Assembly: GCF_029675105.1 (NCBI RefSeq)
Contig: NZ_JAQQFV010000005.1
Coordinates: 124,001 to 188,000 of the forward strand
Direction of reading: 5' to 3'
Length of the DNA stretch: 64,000 nucleotides
Source of the DNA: Nocardia anocheti
GTDB lineage: Bacteria > Actinomycetota > Actinomycetes > Mycobacteriales > Mycobacteriaceae
Within the stretch, counting starts at the first letter, position 1, and each line of letters starts with the position of its first letter. The position numbers and the translations under genes were made by a program. Shown piece by piece: positions 51,483 to 58,770 of this stretch. The notes under the pieces were generated by a model that did no database searches, had not been told where the DNA came from, and saw only the letters and a program-made list of their open reading frames with translations.

Positions 51483-53912
51483 TCAGGCGGGGTAGCGGTC
51501 GATCCAGGTGTTGGGTGGGCGGCCGTGGTCGTCCTTGGGTGGGTTGAGGCCGAATTCGGTGCAGTAGTCGGTGGCGAGGCGGTGCAGGACCGGTCCCGCG
51601 TCGACGGTGTTCGACCAGCGACGTGGCAGCGTGGGGCGGCCGTAGCGGGCGCCGAGGAGGCTGCCCGCCAGGGAACCGGTGGCGTCGCTGTCACCGGAGT
51701 GGTTGATCGACAACAGCAATCCGGTGCGGACGATCTCGTGGGCGGGGCCGCCGAGCGTCTCGGCGGCGAGGATGGCGAAGACGGCGATGGCGAGTGCCTC
51801 CGGGCCGATCCAGCCCTGGCCGAGGGTTTCCAGATCCTCCGGTGTCGGCGCCCGGCCCGCCCTGGCCAGACGCGCCGCCAGCCCGCTGGCCGCCTCGAGC
51901 GCGGCGGAGGTCTCCTCGTGACCGGGGTAGCCCGCGAGTTCACCGCGCGCCCGGTCGAGCGCGGTGGCGGTGTCGGCACCACGCGTGAGCTGGTAGATCA
52001 GCGCGGCCAGCGTGCCCGCCGGTAACCACCCGCTCGGATGACCGTGCGTGAGCGCGGCGGTGTCACAGCCCAATTCGAAGATGGCGCTCAGCGCCGCCCC
52101 GCTCCGGTCGGCCGCGTACCCGAATCCGCACGGCGCCGCCCGCATCACCGCGCCACTGCCCTTGGAACCGTTGACGGGCCGCTCCCTGGTGCCGAGCGGA
52201 TCGGTCGGCGCCCCGCGCTCGGCGGCCCGCCGCAGCGCCGTGTACACCGAATTCGCCAGTCCCCGTTGCTCGACCAGCTCGACATGCCTGCTCAAGGTGC
52301 TGAACAGCGGCACCGGCTGCTCCGGCACCTCCTCGACCTGCCCGCGCAACCACACCAGCATCCCCTGCTGCAACAACCCCAGCGTCGCCCCGCCGACCCC
52401 ATCGGCCCTGGCCCGCACCGATCCCCGGATCAGCGCCTCGACCGTGAACGCCGTCAACTGCGTCTCCTCCGAGATCCGCAGCACCGCGGGGTCGGTCAGC
52501 CCGGCCGCGCCGTACTCGCCCCGGATCTGCCGCAGCGACCGGTTCTCCACCGGCGCACCGAGCGCGTCACCGACCGCCCCACCCAACAGACACCCGTGCA
52601 CGGCATCGAGCCAGGCCGGAGCCGCGTCACGATACCGATGCGCCGCCCGCGCGAAACGGTGTTCGCCACTCCCCGAGGAGGTGCCGACCGCCGCGGGCCG
52701 CGGGGTGGGTGTCGCGGGCCCGCCAGCGGTCGAGCGGGCGGTGGCCGCGTTGGCGGGCCTGGCGTTCGAGTCGTGGGTGGCCGCGCCCGTGGGCCGCATG
52801 TCGGCGTCTTCGGTGCCCGCGTTGGCGGGCTGGGCGTTCGGGTCTCGCCCGGCCGCGCCGGTGGACCGAGGGTTGGGGTCGCGAGTGGCCTCGTTGGTGG
52901 GGCGGGCGTTGGGGGCGTGGGTGGCCTCGTTGGTGGGGCGGGCGTTGGGGGCGTGGGTGGCCGCGCCGGTGGAATGGGCGTTGGGGGCGTGGGTGGTCGC
53001 GCTCGGGGCGGTGGTGGCCAGGCGGGCGTGGTCGTGGGGGGTGGGTCGGAGGTCGGGGTGGGGGCTGGGGCGGGTGCGTAGGGCGGTGGTGAGGGCCGTG
53101 GCGAAGTCGGTGCAGGTGGGGAAGCGGTGGGTGGGGTTCTTGGCCATGGCCTTGGCCAGGACGGCGTCGACCGCGGTGGGCAGGGTGGCGCGATGGGTGC
53201 TGGCCGGGGGCGGCGGGGCGTTGAGGTGGCCGAGCATGACCGTGGCGGGGTTGGGGGCGTCGAAGGGGCCGGTGCCGGTGAGCAGGCGGAAGACGGTGCA
53301 GGCCAGGGAGTATTGGTCGCCGCGGCCGTCGAGCGGTGCGCTGCTGAGCTGTTCGGGGGAGGCGTAGGCGATGGTGGCGGTGAACTGGCCGGTGCGGGTC
53401 AGGCCGCCGGTGTCGTCGAGGAGTTTGGCGATGCCGAAATCGGTGAGCAGCACCCGCTCGTCGAAACCGGCGCCCACACCGGCGGTGCGCGAGAGCAGGA
53501 TGTTGGCGGGCTTCACATCCCGGTGCAGCACGCCCTGGCGGTGCGCGTAGTCCAGCGCGCTCGCGGTCTGGGCGACGATCTGCGCGATCCGCTCGGCCCC
53601 GAACTCCCGCACCGGCACCGCCGCCGCGTCGACCCCGTCGACGAACTGCATGGCGATCCACAACCGGTCCTCGTCCATCCCGCGGTCGTAGACGGTGATG
53701 ATGTTGGGATGGTCGAGCTGGGCCACCAGATCGGCTTCCCGCTCGAACCGCGCCCGGATCTCGAAGTCGGTGAACAGATCCCGGTGCATGAGCTTGAGCG
53801 CGGTCAGCCGAGGCAGCCGCCGGTCGCGGGCCGCGTACACCGCGCCCATCCCGCCGCGTCCCAGCTCCCGCTCGATGACGAACCCGGCGAACACCTCCCC
53901 GTGCCGCAACAT
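51483..53912 (-). CDS. Ser/Thr kinase - ADP-ribosylglycohydrolase fusion
   Basis: An 809-residue two-enzyme chain. Residues 10-275 are a PknB-like kinase: GRGGMGAVY, Lys40 in TALKLM, HRDVKPANILL (130-140), DFGIAKL (158-164). Residues 307-390 are seven 12-residue repeats. From about 435 on is an ADP-ribosylglycohydrolase of the DraG/ARH fold: AVHGCLLGGAVGDALGAPVE, ISEETQLTAF (481-489; the usual magnesium Asp pair is Glu482-Glu483), GSGAVMRAAPCG, and NHSGDSDATGSLAGSLLGA (737-755; GDSDATG metal site intact). There is no membrane helix. The ATG has GGTGAGG upstream. It lies 83 nt downstream of the VWA gene on the same strand and probably belongs to that operon. It could reverse ADP-ribosylation of a target under kinase control. 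Confidence 0.92.
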   Translation of the reverse strand: MLRHGEVFAGFVIERELGRGGMGAVYAARDRRLPRLTALKLMHRDLFTDFEIRARFEREADLVAQLDHPNIITVYDRGMDEDRLWIAMQFVDGVDAAAVPVREFGAERIAQIVAQTASALDYAHRQGVLHRDVKPANILLSRTAGVGAGFDERVLLTDFGIAKLLDDTGGLTRTGQFTATIAYASPEQLSSAPLDGRGDQYSLACTVFRLLTGTGPFDAPNPATVMLGHLNAPPPPASTHRATLPTAVDAVLAKAMAKNPTHRFPTCTDFATALTTALRTRPSPHPDLRPTPHDHARLATTAPSATTHAPNAHSTGAATHAPNARPTNEATHAPNARPTNEATRDPNPRSTGAAGRDPNAQPANAGTEDADMRPTGAATHDSNARPANAATARSTAGGPATPTPRPAAVGTSSGSGEHRFARAAHRYRDAAPAWLDAVHGCLLGGAVGDALGAPVENRSLRQIRGEYGAAGLTDPAVLRISEETQLTAFTVEALIRGSVRARADGVGGATLGLLQQGMLVWLRGQVEEVPEQPVPLFSTLSRHVELVEQRGLANSVYTALRRAAERGAPTDPLGTRERPVNGSKGSGAVMRAAPCGFGYAADRSGAALSAIFELGCDTAALTHGHPSGWLPAGTLAALIYQLTRGADTATALDRARGELAGYPGHEETSAALEAASGLAARLARAGRAPTPEDLETLGQGWIGPEALAIAVFAILAAETLGGPAHEIVRTGLLLSINHSGDSDATGSLAGSLLGARYGRPTLPRRWSNTVDAGPVLHRLATDYCTEFGLNPPKDDHGRPPNTWIDRYPA
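52743..52994 (-). repeat. Seven 36-bp in-frame repeats linking kinase and hydrolase
   Basis: Encodes THAPNAHSTGAA, THAPNARPTNEA (twice, identical at DNA level), TRDPNPRSTGAA, GRDPNAQPANAG, TEDADMRPTGAA and THDSNARPANAA. Consensus THxPNARPTxxA, a flexible Thr-containing linker that the kinase itself might phosphorylate. Confidence 0.88.
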
Positions 53913-53995
53913 CGCCTCACCCCGTTCACCGAACTCGATCGTTCGCAGCCTAGTTGGCCACGGCCGGGAACGCTCCCGAGTCCGGTGCGAACCGA

Positions 53996-55159
53996 TCAGA
54001 CCGCCGGGGCGTGGGTGTCGGCCCAGCGGGTGATGTCGCCGCGATCGAGCGCGGTGGCCAGCAGATCCGGGAATTTGTCCGGGGTGCAGGCGAAAGCCGG
54101 GATGCCGAGGGCGGCCAGCGCCGCCGCGTTGTCGCGGTCGTAGGCCGGGGCGCCCTCGTCGGAGAGCGCGAGCAGCACCACCACCTGCACGCCCGCCTCC
54201 TTCATCGCGTTCATCCGCCGCAGCATCTCCTCGCGCACCCCACCCTCGTAGAGGTCGGAAATCAGCACGAACAGGCTGTCGGTGGGGCGGGTGATCAGCG
54301 ACTGCGAGTAGGCGATGGCGCGATTGATGTCGGTGCCGCCGCCGAGTTGGGTGCCGAACAGCACGTCCACCGGATCGCTGAGTTGCTCGGTGAGATCGAC
54401 GATCTCGGTGTCGAACACCACCAGCGAGGTCTTCAACGACCGCATCGAGGCCAGCACCGCCCCGAACACCGACGCGTAGACCACACTGGCCGCCATCGAC
54501 CCCGATTGGTCGATCGCCAGCACCACATCACGCTGGATCGCCTGCGCCTTGCGGCCGTAGCCGACCAGCCGCTCGGGGACCACGGTGCGCTGCTCGGGCA
54601 GGTAGTTCGCGAGATTCTTGCGGATGGTGCGGTCGAAGTCGATGTCGCGCAGCTTGGGCCGATGCGTGCGCGCGGCCCGGTTGATCGCCCCCGACACCGC
54701 CGCCACCGTCTTGGCCGCGATGCGCCGCTCGATCTCGCGTACCACCTTCTCCACCACCATCCGGGCGGTGGCCTTGGTGGTCTCGGGCATCACCCGGTTG
54801 AGCCCGAGCAGCGTGCCCACCAGGTGCACATCGGGTTCCACCGATTCCAGCAGTTCGGGTTCGAGCAGCAGTTGGGTGAGGTGCAGCCGCTCGACCGCGT
54901 CGCGCTGCATCACCTCGACCACGGTCGCCGGGAAGTAGGTGCGGATATCACCGAGCCAGCGCGCGACCCTCGGTGCCGAACCGCCCAGGCCGCCGGACCT
55001 CTTCTGCGATCCGGTGGACTCACCGGTGTTGTAGAGCGCGGCCAGTGCCTGATCCATCGCCTGGTCGGCGCCGCCGGACAGGCCGCCGAGCTGTTCCTCG
55101 GCAGCGGTGCCGAGCACGAGACGCCAACGGCGCGACTGGGTTTCGTCGAGATCGGTCAT
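53996..55159 (-). CDS. VWA-domain protein (YehP-like) of a MoxR-VWA cluster
   Basis: A 387-residue cytosolic protein. An N-terminal helical region (1-205) precedes a von Willebrand A domain with a complete MIDAS metal site: DQSGS (Asp217, Ser219, Ser221), the Thr in QLGGGTDI and the Asp in LISDLYEGG. VWA partners of MoxR ATPases are thought to act as adaptors in protein or cofactor remodelling. The arrangement with MoxR, DUF5682 and SWIM genes matches E. coli yehL-yehM-yehP-yehQ. The gene is 103 nt downstream of the DUF5682 gene. Confidence 0.9.
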   Translation of the reverse strand: MTDLDETQSRRWRLVLGTAAEEQLGGLSGGADQAMDQALAALYNTGESTGSQKRSGGLGGSAPRVARWLGDIRTYFPATVVEVMQRDAVERLHLTQLLLEPELLESVEPDVHLVGTLLGLNRVMPETTKATARMVVEKVVREIERRIAAKTVAAVSGAINRAARTHRPKLRDIDFDRTIRKNLANYLPEQRTVVPERLVGYGRKAQAIQRDVVLAIDQSGSMAASVVYASVFGAVLASMRSLKTSLVVFDTEIVDLTEQLSDPVDVLFGTQLGGGTDINRAIAYSQSLITRPTDSLFVLISDLYEGGVREEMLRRMNAMKEAGVQVVVLLALSDEGAPAYDRDNAAALAALGIPAFACTPDKFPDLLATALDRGDITRWADTHAPAV

Positions 55160-55262
55160 GCGTGGTGCTCCTGGTCGTCGAGCGGGAAGCGGTGCGGAGG
55201 AGGCGCGCCGGGGCCCGGGCGTCGCCGGGTCTCAGGTCCGCGCGGGACCGGTGTCGGGGCGG

Positions 55263-57620
55263 TCATCCGGCGGCACCCAGGATCGCGGTCGCGGCGTGCA
55301 GCGCGAGTCGGCCGCGAGCCGGGTCGAGGGAGGTGGTGTTCTGCGGGGTGGCTGCGGTGGTGCCGGTGTCGCGCAGGGCCTGGCCGATGGCGCGACGTTC
55401 GCCGGATTCGAACGAGCCGAAGGTGCGGCGCAGCAGCGGGAGGGTGGCGACGAACTGGTCCTCGGCCAGGTCACGGAGCCATTCATCGATGCGCCGCAGC
55501 AGTTCCCGGTCGTGTACCAGCAGCAAGCCGCGGCCGCCGAGGAAGCCGTCGATCCAGGCGGCCTTGGCGGCAGGGGTGTTGCCGACGGACAGGGCCGCGG
55601 CCAGGCGGCGCGCGGAATCGGCGTCGTCGATGCGTTCGGCGTCGCACAGCAGGCGGACCGCGCGGCCCGCGATGGCGCCGTGCACGTCGTCGCGGTCGGC
55701 GACGCGGTGCAGTGTCGCCAGCCATTCGGTGCTGGCATGCTCGTCGTCGCGGGTGCTGATCGCGGTGTGCGCGGCGTCGATCTGGGCGCGCAGGGCCTCG
55801 GCGGCGTCGGTGTCGAGGCCGGTCACCGCGCCGGGTAGACCGGCGCAGATGCGTACCAGCAGCCCGTCGGCCACATGGGCCAGGGCCTTGGTGTCGGTGC
55901 CGCGCACATCGCCGTAGCGCAGGGTCCGGGTGAGGCCGGGCAGGGCGGTGAGCAGGTGGGTGACGTCGTGGTCGAGGGCGGCGGCGGCCTCGAGCCGGGT
56001 GATCAGTCCGTCGGTGGCGCCGCCGAGATCGGCCAGCAGCGCCAGCTCGAGTGCTTCGGCCAGCGCCGAGACGGTGACGTCGTCGCGGGCGGCGGTGTCG
56101 AGGATCTTGGCCTCGGCGGCCGTGCGCAGCGTCGTGCCCCAGACCGCGGCCTCCACGATCCGGACCTCGAACTCCGGTTCCCAGCGCAGCGCCCAGGTCT
56201 CCCGGAAGGTGCCGGTGTTGCGGGTCTCGCCGACTGTCGGTGTGCCCCAGTCGATCCCGAGCAGCCGCAGCCGGTGCAGCAGGTGCGAGCGTTCCACGTC
56301 GCGGTCCTTGCGCAGGTCCAGGTCGACGGTGCGCGCCAACGCTTCCTGCTTGAGGCGCAGCGTCTTGATCCGGGCCCGCAGGTCCGCGGCCAGCGGCACG
56401 GTGGGGGTGTCCTCGGGGACGCCACCGAGGGTTTCGCCGACCACCAGTTCGTCGATCACCAGACGCAGCATGGTCTCGTCGCCGCCGCACATCACCGAGC
56501 GCACGGCCTCGGTGACCTCGGACAGGCCCGCCAGCGGCCGCCCGCGCAGCGCCGCGAGGGTGTCGGCCAGCCGCACCGCTTCGATGATGTGCGCGCTCGA
56601 CACCGGCAGATCGTGGGCCCGCAGCACCCCGGCGACCTTGGTGAGCCACCGCGCCACCGGCCGCTCGGTCTCGCTGAACAGGTGGTGGTACCAACCCGGC
56701 GAGGTGACGCCCGCGCCGTAGCCCGACCCTGCGGCCAGGCGCGAATGCGTCCACGGCACCCAGGTCAGCGCGGCCTTGGTCTTGGGCAGCCCCTTGAGCA
56801 GCCGGGTGTCCGGTGCCGCCGGTCCCAGCGGCCCGGTGAGCGCGGGCGCGTGCCACGCACCGCACACCACCGCCAGCCGCTGGGCTCCACCCTTGAGCAC
56901 CTGCCGCATGGTCTGGCGCATGTGCGCTTCGCGTCGCAGGGTGTGCTGGTCGACGACCAGTGGCGCGAATTCCCTTGTCGCCGCAGCCTGTCCCGCCTCG
57001 ATCGCAACGCTCGGGTCGGCGTCGGCCACTTCCGGCGGTTCGACGGCCGACGGCTCGGCGACGGTGGGGTCCGCCTCCGGGGAGACCGGGGCGTCCTCGC
57101 GCAGGGCGGCCATCGCCTCGGTGATGGCGTCGAACGCGGTGCTGTCGGGGACGGATTCGACCACCGAGTCCCACCAGCGTTCGGCGTCGTCGTAGCCCGC
57201 GGCGGCGGCCAGGGTGCCCAGCGGGTCGGTGCGGTCGCCGCGCTCGGCATCGTCGGCGGCGAGTACCTGGGACGCGGGCAGGTCGCAGAAGCGGACCGGG
57301 ACGCCGTGCTCGACGCCGTAGCGCAGGGCCTGCCACTCCGGGGAGAACACCGCGAACGGCCAGAAGGCCGCGCGGGCGGGCGAATCCGGGACGTAGGCCA
57401 GCAGCGCGACCGGCGGGGCCATCGTGTCGGCGGCGACGAACCCGACCAGCGGATCGGCATCGGACGGCCCCTCGATGAGGATCGCGTCCGGGCCGAACTC
57501 CTCGAGCGCGTGGCGCAGGGAGCGGGCCGAGCCGGGACCGTGATGCCGGATGCCGAACACCCGTGTCACCGGTGTGTCGTGCGGCGGTTTGGTGGTGCCG
57601 TCGTCTGTCTGTTCACTCAT
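55263..57620 (-). CDS. DUF5682 protein (YehM-like)
   Basis: A 785-residue protein of unknown activity. The N-terminal FGIRHHGPGSARSL (22-35), LIEGPSDAD (48-56) and VVCGAWHAPAL (about 253) are the conserved motifs; the spaced His/Glu residues recall the EreA/ChaN/TraB-like hydrolase fold, which suggests metal-dependent chemistry, though this is an inference. The long helical C-terminal region has no recognisable motif. No signal peptide is present, so it should work in the cytosol with the MoxR and VWA proteins. It begins 49 nt after the MoxR stop. Confidence 0.88.
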   Translation of the reverse strand: MSEQTDDGTTKPPHDTPVTRVFGIRHHGPGSARSLRHALEEFGPDAILIEGPSDADPLVGFVAADTMAPPVALLAYVPDSPARAAFWPFAVFSPEWQALRYGVEHGVPVRFCDLPASQVLAADDAERGDRTDPLGTLAAAAGYDDAERWWDSVVESVPDSTAFDAITEAMAALREDAPVSPEADPTVAEPSAVEPPEVADADPSVAIEAGQAAATREFAPLVVDQHTLRREAHMRQTMRQVLKGGAQRLAVVCGAWHAPALTGPLGPAAPDTRLLKGLPKTKAALTWVPWTHSRLAAGSGYGAGVTSPGWYHHLFSETERPVARWLTKVAGVLRAHDLPVSSAHIIEAVRLADTLAALRGRPLAGLSEVTEAVRSVMCGGDETMLRLVIDELVVGETLGGVPEDTPTVPLAADLRARIKTLRLKQEALARTVDLDLRKDRDVERSHLLHRLRLLGIDWGTPTVGETRNTGTFRETWALRWEPEFEVRIVEAAVWGTTLRTAAEAKILDTAARDDVTVSALAEALELALLADLGGATDGLITRLEAAAALDHDVTHLLTALPGLTRTLRYGDVRGTDTKALAHVADGLLVRICAGLPGAVTGLDTDAAEALRAQIDAAHTAISTRDDEHASTEWLATLHRVADRDDVHGAIAGRAVRLLCDAERIDDADSARRLAAALSVGNTPAAKAAWIDGFLGGRGLLLVHDRELLRRIDEWLRDLAEDQFVATLPLLRRTFGSFESGERRAIGQALRDTGTTAATPQNTTSLDPARGRLALHAATAILGAAG

Positions 57621-57669
57621 CGAAACCCCATCGGTGCTGTGCGTCCGTCCTTCCCTGCGGTGTGCGGGG

Positions 57670-58770
57670 TCAGCTGGCGATCTCGCGGCAGGCGCGGTAG
57701 AAGTCGGCCCAGTCGGGACGCTCGCGGACCACGGCTTCGAGGTATTCGGTCCAGATCACCGAGTCGGCGACCGGGTCCTTGATCACCGAGCCGAGCACGG
57801 CGCCCGCGATATCGGAGGCGCGCAGCACCCCGTCGCCGAAGTGCGCGGACAGCGCCAGACCGTTGGTGATCACCGAGATCGCCTCGGCCGTGGAGAGCGT
57901 GCCCGAGGGCGACTTGAGCTTGGTGCGGCCGTCGGCGGTGATGCCCGAGCGCAACTCGCGGAAGACCCGGACCACGCGCCGCACCTCCTCGGCGGCGGCG
58001 CGCACGGTCGGCAGCTCCAGCGCGGCGCCGAGCTGCTCGACCCGGCGGCTCACGATGGCCACCTCGGAGTCCTCGTCGGCGGGCAGCGGCAGCACCACGG
58101 TGTTGAACCGGCGGCGCAGCGCCGAGGACAGATCGTTGACGCCCCGGTCACGGTCGTTGGCCGTGGCGATCACATTGAAGCCCTTGGCCGCCTGCACTTC
58201 CGCGCCGAGCTCGGGCACCGGCAGGGTCTTCTCCGAGAGCACCGTGATGAGCGCGTCCTGCACATCGGAGGGGATGCGGGTGAGTTCTTCGATGCGGGCG
58301 ATGGCGCCGGTGCGCATGGCCGTCATCACCGGCGACGGCACCAGCGCGGCGTCGCTGGGCCCCTCGGCCAGCAGGCGCGCGTAGTTCCAGCCGTAGCGGA
58401 TGGCCTCCTCGGCGGTGCCGGAGGTGCCCTGCACGAGCAGCGTGGACTCCCCGCTGACCGCGGCCGAGAGATGTTCCGACACCCAGGTTTTCGCGGTACC
58501 GGGCACCCCGAGCAGCAGCAGCGCGCGATCGGTGGCCAGGGTCGCGACGGCGACCTCCATGAGCCTGCGCGGGCCGACGTACTTGGGTGTGATCACCGTG
58601 CCGTCGTCGAGGGTGCCACCCAGGACATAGGTGACCACCGCCCACGGCGACAGCTTCCACGACGGCGGCCGGGGCCGGTCGTCGACGCGGGCCAGGGCGG
58701 CCAGCTCGTCGGCGAAAGCCTGTTCGGCGTGCGGGCGCAGCAGGGTGGTGGTGGCTTCGGCAGTGGTCAT
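57670..58770 (-). CDS. MoxR-type AAA+ ATPase (YehL-like)
   Basis: A 366-residue AAA+ ATPase. Walker A GVPGTAKT (88-95), Walker B in IARIEELTRIPSDVQDALITVLSEK (Asp replaced by Glu, apparently usual for this subgroup), sensor 1 NVIATANDRDRG and arginine finger SALRRRFN. MoxR ATPases with VWA partners remodel or activate client proteins. The ATG overlaps the stop of the SWIM gene (ATGA), so ATPase and SWIM protein are made together. Confidence 0.93.
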   Translation of the reverse strand: MTTAEATTTLLRPHAEQAFADELAALARVDDRPRPPSWKLSPWAVVTYVLGGTLDDGTVITPKYVGPRRLMEVAVATLATDRALLLLGVPGTAKTWVSEHLSAAVSGESTLLVQGTSGTAEEAIRYGWNYARLLAEGPSDAALVPSPVMTAMRTGAIARIEELTRIPSDVQDALITVLSEKTLPVPELGAEVQAAKGFNVIATANDRDRGVNDLSSALRRRFNTVVLPLPADEDSEVAIVSRRVEQLGAALELPTVRAAAEEVRRVVRVFRELRSGITADGRTKLKSPSGTLSTAEAISVITNGLALSAHFGDGVLRASDIAGAVLGSVIKDPVADSVIWTEYLEAVVRERPDWADFYRACREIAS

